This document shows, piece by piece, positions 1 through 7,054 of a stretch of DNA of 10,865 bases. Origin of the DNA: a bacterium. GTDB taxonomy: Bacteria > Vulcanimicrobiota > Xenobia > Xenobiales > Xenobiaceae. Below the pieces are notes generated by a model, which saw only the letters and a list, made by a program, of their open reading frames with translations, ran no database searches and was not told the DNA's origin. Each line of letters starts with the position of its first letter. Positions within the stretch are counted from its first letter, which is position 1. Both the position numbers and the translations under genes were made by a program. The DNA is taken from positions 1 to 10,865 of the forward strand of contig JAFSXO010000321.1 in assembly GCA_017444045.1 (NCBI GenBank), read 5' to 3'.

Positions 1-153
1 AGAATCCAAAAAAACATATGCAGGATTTTTATCACTGTCGGCTTGGTGATGCTGTCCGTAGCTTCAGTTATTGTCTTAGTCTTCGCTGTTCAGGCCTGGA
101 AGGGAAGCGGCTCCGCATGGTCGGTGCCTATGAGCATTTGGGAGCACCTGTAA
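1..153 (+). CDS. C-terminal end of an unidentified membrane protein (partial)
   Basis: Frame 1 is open from the left edge to a TAA at 151-153, giving the last 50 residues of a protein that begins outside the window. It holds one clear hydrophobic segment of about 21 residues (IFITVGLVMLSVASVIVLVF and onward, residues 9-30 of the fragment), preceded by basic residues (RIQKNICR) and followed by a short polar tail ending in WEHL. This composition is that of a last transmembrane helix with a short soluble tail. The overlapping 61-residue frame starting at 18 looks less protein-like and is treated as a shadow. The gene converges on glgP and shares its terminator. The family is not recognisable from this tail. 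The call rests on hydrophobicity and on the terminator downstream. Confidence 0.6.
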   Translation, partial: RIQKNICRIFITVGLVMLSVASVIVLVFAVQAWKGSGSAWSVPMSIWEHL

Positions 154-207
154 GCGGCTTGCTATGGCGCCTTTATAAAGAGCTGCTTAGAGCGCCAGCC
201 TAATAGC

Positions 208-240
208 CAATGGTTATGAGTTGGCCATTAGCTAACTTGA
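208..240 (+). repeat. Dispersed 33-bp repeat, copy A
   Basis: This 33-base block matches the reverse complement of 8169-8201 without gaps at 29 of 33 positions (differences at offsets 11, 16, 19 and 30). A third, weaker copy lies at 8216-8241. The conserved core reads CAATGGTTAT, then ATTAGCTAAC near the end. The copy sits between the stop codon of the left-edge gene and the bidirectional terminator. Its nature is unknown; a REP/MITE-like intergenic element is an inference. Confidence 0.65.
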
Positions 241-260
241 AAATCATGCATAACCCAAGC

Positions 261-297
261 AAAAATCCCCAGAACAACCAGCGTTCTGGGGATTTTT
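261..297. terminator. Bidirectional intrinsic terminator between convergent genes
   Basis: A perfect 15-bp stem (261-275 paired with 283-297) closes a 7-base loop (AACCAGC). The GC-rich core CCCCAGAAC/GTTCTGGGG is flanked by five or more A residues on the left and a T run on the right, so it reads as a rho-independent terminator on both strands. It serves the left-edge plus-strand gene (stop at 153) and glgP (stop at 334). Confidence 0.92.
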
Positions 298-333
298 TGC
301 GCTTAGCTAGGCGGGTTAATCAGCCGGCGCCAG

Positions 334-2880
334 CTAATGGGCCCACTGCACAAAATTGGTGACCACATGGCGCTCAAGCGCGGGGTGGATGGGCAGAACC
401 CTTATCGCGCAGCCGATGGTTCCGGTGCGCTCGGGAATTGCGGTGCCCTCGTAGTGGTGAGAGCCATCGCGGTAGCCGCTGTAGTTTAGCTCAACTTTAA
501 TGGGGTCGTATATCTCGCCGTCCTGCATTGGCCCAGCGTACAGCTCTACGCGCACATCCTCAGGCTGCAGCTTGCCCAGATAGGCGCGCACGCGTATGCC
601 CACTTCCTGGCCCTTGCTGATCTCGCTTACGCGATCCATGTCGGCCTCTAGGCGCACCTCGTTCCAGTTGTATTCCAGGCTGTTGAGCCAGGAAGCCAAG
701 GTGCGGGCCTGGGCAAAGTGATTGGCGCGCATGCGCTCGCCGTATTCGCCGGCGGGCATGTACATGGTGTGGTTGTAGTCGTGCAGCATGCGGTGGGTGC
801 AGTAGTTGGGCAGCAGAGTGCGGATGGAATTCATCATGCGCTCGACCCAGCCATCGGGAATGCCCTGCTCGTTGCGCTCATAGTAGAGCGGAACGATGTT
901 GTCTTCTAAATTGGTGTAGATAGAAGTGGAGTCCGTGACGTCCTGCTCTGCTTCGCTGGAGTACCTGGTCTCGGTGCCGATGGCCCAGCCGTTGCTGCCG
1001 TCATAGCCTTCTGCCCACCAGCCGTCGAGGACGCTGAAGTTGAGCACGCCGTTGATAGCCGCTTTTTCGCCTGAAGTGCCTGAAGCCTCCAGAGGGCGGC
1101 GCGGGTTGTTGAGCCACACGTCTACGCCCTGCACCAGGTGGCGGGCCAGGTTGATGTCGTAATCCTCCAGCAGAACTATGTGCCCTCTGAATTCCGGCAT
1201 CTCGCTAAGCTCGTGTATGCGCTGAATGAAGCGCTTGCCAGGATCGTCGGCCGGGTGGGCTTTGCCTGCGAATACAAAGTTTACCTCGCGCCCGGGCTGG
1301 AACATGATCTTTTTCAGGCGCTCGAGGTCGCTGAATAGCAATACGGCGCGTTTGTAGGTGGCAAAGCGGCGGGCAAAGCCGATGGTAAGCACGTTGGGAC
1401 TGAGCCAATTGTCGACGTCGTTGATGCGGTCGATGGGGTAGCCATTGCGCTGCATGCGGCGGCGGATACGGGTGCGGGCGTGCTCGATCATCTTGGCCTT
1501 GAGCGCGTTGTGAGTCTCCCACAGCTCGTTGTGCGGAATGCTGGCGTTTTCCCAAAGCGCTTTGTCATCGGGATGGGTGTGCCAGCGGGTGCCCAGATGG
1601 CGGTCATAAAGGTCAGACAGAGACGAAGCAACCCAGGTTCCGATATGCACGCCGTTGGTCACATGGGTAATAGGCACTTCGGCCAGGGCCAGCTCGGGCC
1701 AGACCTCGTGCCATAAGTGGCGGGAGACCTTGCCGTGGAGCTTGCTTACGCCGTTGCGGTGGCTGGACAGCTTGAGAGCCAGCATGGTTAGGTTGAAAGG
1801 ACCGTTGGGATCGTGGGGCTTCTGGCCCAGGCGCATGAATTCGTGACGGTTCATGCCAAGGCGGCTGAAGAAGGAATAGAAATGCTGCTCGATTAAGTCG
1901 GCGCTGAAGGCGTCCTGGCCGGCGGGTACGGGAGTGTGGGTGGTGAAGCAGACGCTGGGGGTTACCGCTTCTATGGCCTCTCTCCAGGTCAGCTGATAGC
2001 CTTCGACCATCTCGCGCATAAGCTCTATAGTCAGGAAGGCGGAATGGCCTTCGTTCATGTGCCAGACCCAGGGAGTGATGCCCAGACGGCGCAGAGCGCG
2101 CACGCCGCCAATGCCTAAGATCTTTTCCTGGGCGATGCGCATACCGTTGTCGCCGCCGTAAAGCTTGGCGGATAGGTTGCGGTCTTCGACGGAGTTGCCG
2201 TCAACCTGAGTGTCGAGCAGGTAAAGCTTGTTGCGTCCAACCTGCACCAGCCATACGCGGGCAGACACATCGCGGCCGGGCATCTCTATGTTGACGATAA
2301 TTTCGTTGCCCTGGGAATCCAGAGCCTTTTCTAGCGGAAGGCTGTCGGCGCAGACAGTGTTGTAAATAGCTTCCTGCCAGCCATCGCCGTTCAGGCGCTG
2401 GATAAAATAGCCCTGATTGTACATTAAGCCGATGCCGACGATGGGGATACCCATATCGGAGGCGGTCTTCATGTGATCGCCGGACAGAATGCCCAGACCG
2501 CCCGAATAGATAGGCAGGCTCTCGTGCAGGCCGAATTCTGCCGAGAAGTAGGCTATGACCTTATTCTGGTGCTGGGGGAATCTGGTGGTGAAGCGGGTTG
2601 TCTTGGGGTGCATATATGCATCGAATTCACCCATGACCTGATCGTAAAGCTGCAGAAACTCTTTGTCGCCGGCCGCTTTTTCCAATTCGGTTTGGTCTAT
2701 GTGGCTGAGCATGGCCACGGGATTGTGGTTTAACTCATCCCAAAGCTTGCCGCCCAGGCGGGCAAACAGGGCGTTAGCCCGGGGATCCCAGCTCCACCAT
2801 AGGTTGCGCGAAAGCTCATGCAGACGGGCGATGCGCTGGGGCAGAACAGGGCGAACTACGATAGTGCCTAAAATATGCAC
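334..2880 (-). CDS. glgP: Alpha-glucan (glycogen/maltodextrin) phosphorylase, GT35, DUF3417-containing type
   Basis: This cytoplasmic enzyme would release glucose 1-phosphate from alpha-1,4-glucans using phosphate and pyridoxal phosphate. The 848 residues match the phosphorylase subfamily with an N-terminal DUF3417 region (about 10-105, including SRNLWWSWDPRA). Further motifs are AYFSAEFGLHESLPIYSGGL (110-129) and GDH (134-136), HMNEGHSAF (274-282) and TTHTPVPAG (313-321). The PLP site EASGTSGEKAAING has K606 as the expected Schiff-base lysine, followed by VLDGWWAEGYDGSNGWAIG. The start is GTG at 2880, supported by a strong GGAGGT (2886-2891) five bases upstream. No other glycogen gene is visible nearby, so it looks like a stand-alone transcription unit with its own promoter and a strong terminator. 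The length is normal and nothing looks broken. Whether the physiological substrate is glycogen or maltodextrin cannot be told. Confidence 0.96.
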   Translation of the reverse strand: MHILGTIVVRPVLPQRIARLHELSRNLWWSWDPRANALFARLGGKLWDELNHNPVAMLSHIDQTELEKAAGDKEFLQLYDQVMGEFDAYMHPKTTRFTTRFPQHQNKVIAYFSAEFGLHESLPIYSGGLGILSGDHMKTASDMGIPIVGIGLMYNQGYFIQRLNGDGWQEAIYNTVCADSLPLEKALDSQGNEIIVNIEMPGRDVSARVWLVQVGRNKLYLLDTQVDGNSVEDRNLSAKLYGGDNGMRIAQEKILGIGGVRALRRLGITPWVWHMNEGHSAFLTIELMREMVEGYQLTWREAIEAVTPSVCFTTHTPVPAGQDAFSADLIEQHFYSFFSRLGMNRHEFMRLGQKPHDPNGPFNLTMLALKLSSHRNGVSKLHGKVSRHLWHEVWPELALAEVPITHVTNGVHIGTWVASSLSDLYDRHLGTRWHTHPDDKALWENASIPHNELWETHNALKAKMIEHARTRIRRRMQRNGYPIDRINDVDNWLSPNVLTIGFARRFATYKRAVLLFSDLERLKKIMFQPGREVNFVFAGKAHPADDPGKRFIQRIHELSEMPEFRGHIVLLEDYDINLARHLVQGVDVWLNNPRRPLEASGTSGEKAAINGVLNFSVLDGWWAEGYDGSNGWAIGTETRYSSEAEQDVTDSTSIYTNLEDNIVPLYYERNEQGIPDGWVERMMNSIRTLLPNYCTHRMLHDYNHTMYMPAGEYGERMRANHFAQARTLASWLNSLEYNWNEVRLEADMDRVSEISKGQEVGIRVRAYLGKLQPEDVRVELYAGPMQDGEIYDPIKVELNYSGYRDGSHHYEGTAIPERTGTIGCAIRVLPIHPALERHVVTNFVQWAH

Positions 2881-2910
2881 AGTTGACCTCCAAGTGGGTA
2901 AATATTTGCA

Positions 2911-2939
2911 ATTGTACGGTATGATATATTAATAAACAA
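2911..2939 (-). promoter_or_regulatory. Putative sigma70-type promoter of glgP
   Basis: On the minus strand TTGTTT (2939-2934) and TACAAT (2916-2911) are separated by exactly 17 bases and lie in an AT-rich stretch. The -10 matches the consensus at five of six positions; the -35 keeps only the TTG. The transcript would start near 2904 and give a short leader carrying the GGAGGT ribosome site. The -35 overlaps the T-rich tail of the upstream operon's terminator. Confidence 0.5.
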
Positions 2940-2972
2940 AAAGCGCTATTCAGAATGAATCTGTATATAGCG
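2934..2972 (-). terminator. Putative intrinsic terminator of the zinc-ribbon operon
   Basis: Read on the minus strand, an interrupted hairpin pairs CGCTAT (2972-2967) with ATAGCG (2949-2944). An inner CAGA/TCTG pairing (2963-2960 with 2954-2951) closes a five-base loop. It is followed directly by the T-rich run CTTTTTGTTT. The stem has a small asymmetric internal loop, so it is weaker than the terminator at 261-297. It lies 140 bases past the last operon stop. The stretch between (2973-3111) holds only weak hairpins, for example GTTTGC/GCAAAC at 2995-3011, and no gene I can support. Confidence 0.5.
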
Positions 2973-3111
2973 TCTGATCGATAGCGTATAAACAGTTTGC
3001 TGCCGGCAAACAAGAGCCATGCCATGATTTAGGCATACATGGGCTAATACCTGCCGACAGCTAAATAATAACGGCACGCTTATAGGCGGCTTGTCGCTAT
3101 TGAACATGCAA

Positions 3112-3525
3112 TTAAATTTTAAACATACAGCGCATGAGGTGCTCTGCGGTCTTGCGCATTAATAGCCATATCCAGAAGGCGATAATGGCAACGCCAGTGA
3201 CTATAGTAACAATAAAATTTAAGATTTTTCCGGAGCGCTTGGTAACCGTGTTGGTCTCTTGGCACTCCTGCTCGGAAGTCTCTTTGTTGTCCGCTTTGGC
3301 TCCGTGTTTCTGGCGCTGAGGCCATTTGGCCTTAAGCTGGCGCAGAGGGCCGGACAGCACTGCGAGGCGCTCTTTGATCGATCCTGGTACAGCTGGGATC
3401 TCTGGCTGGGCGGGAGTGCTGCTGGCTGATACGGGCGGATAGGGCTTGTCTAGGGGCCAGCCGCAGGCTTCGCAGAAGCAGGCATCTGGCTGAACCTCGC
3501 TGTGGCACTTAGGGCAAGTATTCAT
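3112..3525 (-). CDS. Zinc-ribbon protein with a single C-terminal membrane helix (hypothetical)
   Basis: The 137-residue protein opens with a four-cysteine ribbon, CPKC (4-7) and CEAC (18-21) with ten residues between the pairs, fitting the short zinc-ribbon domains common at the N-terminus of bacterial membrane proteins. A Pro/Ser/Ala-rich linker follows (about 28-48), then a basic, charged stretch (50-100). A hydrophobic helix comes next, ILNFIVTIVTGVAIIAFWIW (101-120), and then a short basic tail. A single-pass protein with the ribbon in the cytoplasm is the simplest topology, an inference from the charge pattern. It is the second gene of an operon with the 419-residue zinc-ribbon gene, nine bases downstream of that stop, and both ribbons have the same cysteine spacing. 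No specific function is recognisable. The ATG start has an AGGAGA site six bases upstream. Confidence 0.82.
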   Translation of the reverse strand: MNTCPKCHSEVQPDACFCEACGWPLDKPYPPVSASSTPAQPEIPAVPGSIKERLAVLSGPLRQLKAKWPQRQKHGAKADNKETSEQECQETNTVTKRSGKILNFIVTIVTGVAIIAFWIWLLMRKTAEHLMRCMFKI

Positions 3526-3531
3526 GTTCTT

Positions 3532-3537
3532 CTCCTA
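3532..3537 (-). promoter_or_regulatory. Shine-Dalgarno overlapping the upstream stop codon
   Basis: AGGAGA on the minus strand (3537-3532) lies six bases before the ATG at 3525 of the 137-residue gene. It overlaps the TAG stop (3537-3535) of the 419-residue gene. A ribosome ending the first gene would therefore sit on the second gene's ribosome site, which favours coupled translation and a fixed output ratio of the two proteins. Confidence 0.75.
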
Positions 3538-4794
3538 AATACTGTCAGCTGCTGCGCTGGCAGTTTGGCTGAATTCCTGGCTGGCGGTTATATCGTCAGC
3601 TCCTGAGTATATGGTCTCTAGACCTTTAACCAGATCGTCGCGATCCTCGCTGCTGAAGAAATTCCGCAGCTGGGCGACGCCTTCGAGAATCTTTTTGGTT
3701 CCGGCGTCTAGCAGGGCGTAGGAGCGCTCCAGCATCTTCTGGCTTTCTTCGTCTGGGTAGCTCTCGGGCTTCTTGATCTGCTCAAAATCCCTGCGGCCCT
3801 TTTCGGCGCGCTTGGCAAAGGCTTCGATCTGCTCTTTTAGCTCGCTGTCGGACAGGTAGTTCTGCAGGCGACCTTCGACGGCTCCTTCCAGGCGGGCCAA
3901 ATAGGTGTAAGACGGGCGCCCCGCCTGCTGCTCGCGCAGCTCCATGGTCTGCTTGGATAGGCCGATAACCTCGGGCATGATCGCTCCGCAGTTCTGGCAG
4001 GTCTTGCTGCCGCCGGGGTTTATGGTGCTGCATTTAGGGCAGGCGGCCGGCTGCGCAACGGAAATTGTCATCAGGCGTTTCTGCACCTTCATTAAGCGCT
4101 CGCTGGACTGAAGCAGCACCGCGCAGCCCTCTTTGAGGTTGGTGCGGTCGCGGTCCTTGAAAAAGCGCATCATCATGTTTAGGCCCACGCCCATGTGCTC
4201 TAGGGCTTTTTCGGCAACCGGTATGAGGGTGTCTATCTCTTCGCTTTCCTTGGGGCTTTTTTTGATCTCCTGAAAATCGCGGCAGAACTCCTGATAGCGT
4301 TCCTGCATCCAATCCAGCTTACCCTTGAGCGCGTCTGGCGGGTACTGGTTCTTGGCGACTCCGGTTGCTACGCGCACCAGCTCCTGAATGTAGGGCGAAT
4401 CGGAAAACTGGGGGAAGGCCTCTTCCTCAGCGCGCATTTCATCGAATATGCCGAGCATATCCTTGAGCGCTTTGCGTCCCTGATCCAGACCGTCTATTAG
4501 CTCTTGGCGGTTTTGGGTCTTGCGGTAGCTGTTTAGCTGGCTTATAGCGTTGGTAAACAGCTTAAGAGCGTTCTTAAACCGTCCTGGAGCTTCTTTGGTC
4601 AGTTCGGTGTTGGGGCGGATTTTAAGAGCTTCGTTAAACTGCTGAGACAGGTACTGGGCGAATTTAGCGATGAACTCCAGCTGTTCCGCAAAATCGCGCA
4701 TGTTTTCCTCTTGGGTAGGATCGCAGTCGACGATCTGGGCGGCGCGGATAACATCATTGAAATACGGGGAAATAGATAATTCAAACGGATCCAT
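3535..4794 (-). CDS. Helical-repeat protein with a central zinc ribbon (hypothetical)
   Basis: I do not recognise this 419-residue family. It is strongly charged and predicted to be nearly all helical, with no signal peptide or membrane segment. A four-cysteine ribbon sits in the middle: C252, C255, C266, C269, same spacing as in the downstream partner. The helical parts look like three diverged copies of one module. Residues 172-179 (RDFQEIKK) resemble 335-342 (RDFEQIKK). The module ends FFKDRDRTNLKEG (211-223) and FFSSEDRDDLVKGL (379-392) align with each other and with YRKTQNRQELIDGL (90-103) near the N-terminus. The ribbon thus lies between modules two and three. The ATG at 4794 has only a poor ribosome site (AGG two bases away), so the start is less certain than the frame. 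A cytoplasmic scaffold or partner for the membrane-anchored ribbon protein is inference. Confidence 0.8.
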   Translation of the reverse strand: MDPFELSISPYFNDVIRAAQIVDCDPTQEENMRDFAEQLEFIAKFAQYLSQQFNEALKIRPNTELTKEAPGRFKNALKLFTNAISQLNSYRKTQNRQELIDGLDQGRKALKDMLGIFDEMRAEEEAFPQFSDSPYIQELVRVATGVAKNQYPPDALKGKLDWMQERYQEFCRDFQEIKKSPKESEEIDTLIPVAEKALEHMGVGLNMMMRFFKDRDRTNLKEGCAVLLQSSERLMKVQKRLMTISVAQPAACPKCSTINPGGSKTCQNCGAIMPEVIGLSKQTMELREQQAGRPSYTYLARLEGAVEGRLQNYLSDSELKEQIEAFAKRAEKGRRDFEQIKKPESYPDEESQKMLERSYALLDAGTKKILEGVAQLRNFFSSEDRDDLVKGLETIYSGADDITASQEFSQTASAAADSI

Positions 4795-4894
4795 AACCTA
4801 AAAGTTTCTAGTCTGGGCAATGATAACCTGCTTGATAGAGAGTGCGTTTGTTTATGCGTTTTCGGAATGGCTGTCCGAATTCAGGGGCGCAAAA

Positions 4895-4959
4895 GTTCAG
4901 CGTAAGGCACATCTTAGCGCAGCGAAGCGGTGCAGGATCGGAAGCTGGTGCAGCGCAAA
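4895..4959 (+). repeat. Dispersed 65-bp repeat, copy 1 (upstream of dsbD)
   Basis: This block aligns without gaps to 8267-8331 at 53 of 65 positions. Shared segments include AAGGCAC, AGCGAAGC and TGCAGCGCAAA. It lies 41 bases before the dsbD start. It is preceded by a small hairpin (TTCGGA/TCCGAA, 4861-4879) and followed by another (GTTCG/CGAAC, 4963-4979). Both copies lie on the plus strand just upstream of a plus-strand gene. The remainder of the 206-base gap between the divergent genes shows no convincing promoter for either one. Confidence 0.7.
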
Positions 4960-5000
4960 TATGTTCGCGAAGCACGAACTAAACGATATTGGGGGTAGCT

Positions 5001-6944
5001 ATGCGATTTGTGGCCCGCTGTTGGTTAATCGGTTTTAAATATCGGGTATCGGCGATAGCGTTAGGCCTGATCCTGCTTGCGGTATTGGGCTGGGGCGCTG
5101 CGGCATTCGCTCAGAATGGCGGGCTGTCAGACGATGATCCCGTAAAGGTTTCATTAGACTGCGATCAGCAGGCTCTGCGCCCAGGGCAGAGCTTTACCCT
5201 GCGCCTGGCATTCGCCATCGCCCCTGGCTATCACATATATGGGCCGCAGCCTGGAGATATCGGCCAGCCTACCCAAGCCGAATGGGGGCTGCCCGCCGGG
5301 GCAGAATTGCTCGAGGAGCGCTGGAGCGAGGCGGAGGAGACCGAGCAGGATGGTTTTCGCTGTGCCCTTTACAGCGAACGCGCCGAAGCTGTCGCTGTCG
5401 TTAAGCTGGCCGATACTTTGAAGCCAGGGCAAATGCTAACATTTAAGGTTGCTCCCCGCTGGCTGGTCTGCGGCACTATGTGCGTACCCGGCCAGGCGGA
5501 GCTTGCCTTGGAACGCCAGGTTGTGGCCAGCGATAACGCTGCAGGTAACTCTGCTGATAGCGTTGACGGCAATTCTGCTGACGGTGCTGCCGGTAACGCC
5601 GCGGGGAACGCTTCAGATGGCGGTGCCGCAGAGGCGAACAAATCAGGGCAGACAGTGCCAACAGCTGGCGGTCTGCCGAATGCTGGCGCTTCTCAGTACG
5701 CGCCGCTGTCCGGAGGGCTGCTGGCGGCTATTGTTCTGGCGTTTGCGGGCGGTATTATCCTCAACCTTATGCCCTGCGTTTTTCCGGTGCTGTCCATAAA
5801 GGCGCTGGAGCTGGTGCAGGCTAGCCAGAGCGAGCGGGGAGCGCAGCGGCGTCGGGTTTGGGCCTATAGCGCGGGTATTCTGCTTTCCTTTTGGCTGATG
5901 GCGATAGCTCTGAACGTGCTGCGCGCCTATGGGCATAAGCTGGGCTGGGGCTTCCAGATGCAGTCGCCGTATTTTGTGATTACCGTTGCCTATATTTTTA
6001 TGGCGCTGGCTCTGAATCTGTTCGGTCTGTACGAAATAGGTCTCGGCCTGACCCAGTATGGTGAAAGCGGTAGCCACGAGCGTAGCTCGTTTGTTAGCGG
6101 TGTGTTGGCCGTTATAGTGGCCACGCCATGTACGGCGCCTTTTATGGGTACAGCCTTGGGGTATGCATTCACGGTGCCTTGGTATGAGAACCTGCTGGTC
6201 TTTACGGCTCTGGGCTGCGGTTTAGCTTTGCCGCTGATGCTGCTGGCCTTTTGGCCGGCCTGGCAGCGCCTGCTTCCCCGTCCGGGAGCGTGGATGGTAA
6301 CCCTGCGACAGGCTTTGGCCTTCCCGCTCTTGCTGGCGGCCGTGTATTTTGCCTGGGTTATCGATGTGCAGACTGGTCCCTATGTTGCGGCCGCGGTTTT
6401 GGCGGGCTGGGTGCTGCTGGGGATGGCCGTGTGGATTTACGGGCGCTGGGGGCAGTATGGAGCGCGCTGGCTCAGTGCGCTGGCTTTGGTTTTGGCTTTG
6501 CTGGGCTGGGGCAGCGGCTGTTATGTGTACTATTATCAGGCACAGCGTACGATTTCCGTAGGGGATGGCGCGGCGCAGCGGTCAGAGGTAAGCCGAGATA
6601 GCTTCGCTGAGGGGTGGAGCGAGCGGGCTGTGCGGGAGGCTGTAGCCGCGGGGCGTCCGGTATTTATAGATTTTGGGGCGTCCTGGTGCCTGACCTGCCA
6701 GGTCAATGAGCGCAATGTGCTCAGCGACGAGCGGGTGCGCGAAGCGTTTAAGCGCGGCAATGTACTGTTCCTGAAAGCCGACTGGACGAACAACGACGCA
6801 GATATAACCGCTGCCCTGGAAAGCTTTGGCCGCAGCGGGGTGCCGCTTTATGTGTACTACAATGGTCAGCCTGACGCTCAGCCGCAGCTTCTGCCAGAGC
6901 TGCTTACGGTTGACGGAGTTCTGAAGGTGCTAGAAAAACGCTGA
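5001..6944 (+). CDS. dsbD: Thiol:disulfide interchange protein DsbD (ScsB-like), inner membrane
   Basis: DsbD passes electrons from cytoplasmic thioredoxin across the inner membrane to periplasmic disulfide isomerases, reductases and cytochrome c maturation factors. I start it at ATG 5001 (647 residues), six bases after GGGGG at 4991-4995; a TTG at 4989 would add four residues. A signal sequence ends near AAAFA (33-37). The N-terminal periplasmic domain has PGYHIYGPQPGDIGQPT (75-91) and a VCGTMC cysteine pair (C157, C161), resembling ScsB-type domains. A low-complexity linker (about 176-230) leads to roughly eight membrane helices (237-508) with the paired cysteines MPCVFPVLSIK (C259) and ATPCTAPFMG (C377). 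The C-terminal thioredoxin-like domain has WCLTC (C563, C566). All three cysteine pairs are present, so it should be active. It stands alone, convergent with the AHSA1 gene. Confidence 0.95.
   Translation: MRFVARCWLIGFKYRVSAIALGLILLAVLGWGAAAFAQNGGLSDDDPVKVSLDCDQQALRPGQSFTLRLAFAIAPGYHIYGPQPGDIGQPTQAEWGLPAGAELLEERWSEAEETEQDGFRCALYSERAEAVAVVKLADTLKPGQMLTFKVAPRWLVCGTMCVPGQAELALERQVVASDNAAGNSADSVDGNSADGAAGNAAGNASDGGAAEANKSGQTVPTAGGLPNAGASQYAPLSGGLLAAIVLAFAGGIILNLMPCVFPVLSIKALELVQASQSERGAQRRRVWAYSAGILLSFWLMAIALNVLRAYGHKLGWGFQMQSPYFVITVAYIFMALALNLFGLYEIGLGLTQYGESGSHERSSFVSGVLAVIVATPCTAPFMGTALGYAFTVPWYENLLVFTALGCGLALPLMLLAFWPAWQRLLPRPGAWMVTLRQALAFPLLLAAVYFAWVIDVQTGPYVAAAVLAGWVLLGMAVWIYGRWGQYGARWLSALALVLALLGWGSGCYVYYYQAQRTISVGDGAAQRSEVSRDSFAEGWSERAVREAVAAGRPVFIDFGASWCLTCQVNERNVLSDERVREAFKRGNVLFLKADWTNNDADITAALESFGRSGVPLYVYYNGQPDAQPQLLPELLTVDGVLKVLEKR
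5544..5615 (+). repeat. Degenerate 24-bp tandem repeat coding the DsbD linker
   Basis: Three adjacent 24-base units (5544-5567, 5568-5591, 5592-5615) encode GNSADSVD, GNSADGAA and GNAAGNAS within dsbD. The first two share GGYAAYTCTGCTGAY, while the third is more diverged. The unit length is a multiple of three, so copy-number change would lengthen or shorten the periplasmic linker without breaking the frame. Confidence 0.65.
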
Positions 6945-6983
6945 CCAACAGCGTAGCGCTAACGCAAATGAACCTATAATAAA

Positions 6984-7013
6984 CAATGCCAGTAGCTTGA
7001 GTTACTGGCATTG
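6984..7013. terminator. Hairpin terminator between dsbD and the AHSA1 gene
   Basis: A perfect 11-bp stem (CAATGCCAGTA 6984-6994 with TACTGGCATTG 7003-7013) closes an 8-base loop. On the minus strand it is followed by TTTATTATAGG, so it works best as the terminator of the minus-strand gene ending at 7055. On the plus strand the tail is not T-rich, though the hairpin may still slow transcription from dsbD (stop at 6944). Confidence 0.72.
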
Positions 7014-7054
7014 AGCGAGCAATAACGCGACTGTTGTTGGCTCAGCTGGCGCTG

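Noticed and set aside
18..203. 61-residue plus-strand reading frame starting at ATG 18
   Set aside because: It overlaps the frame 1 tail, which has a clean transmembrane helix; the 61-residue frame has no ribosome site worth noting and no protein-like pattern.
1205..1555. 116-residue frame in another register of glgP (and several antisense frames within 718-2733)
   Set aside because: They lie wholly inside a complete, motif-rich glgP and are rich in Arg/His/Gln as expected of shadow frames.
2995..3049. Hairpins GTTTGC/GCAAAC (2995-3011) and ATGCC/GGCAT (about 3022-3045) as operon terminators
   Set aside because: Neither is followed by a T run on the minus strand; the hairpin at 2944-2972 fits better.
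4989..5000. TTG start for DsbD, four codons upstream of the ATG
   Set aside because: The ATG at 5001 is properly spaced from GGGGG at 4991-4995, whereas the TTG would itself overlap that ribosome site.
5643..6077. 144-residue antisense frame opposite dsbD
   Set aside because: dsbD is intact with all its cysteine motifs here; the antisense frame shows no recognisable motifs.
6951..6965. Near-palindrome GCGTAGCGCTAACGC after dsbD as an extra copy of the 65-bp repeat
   Set aside because: Only the short AGCGTAGCG word is shared; the rest does not align.
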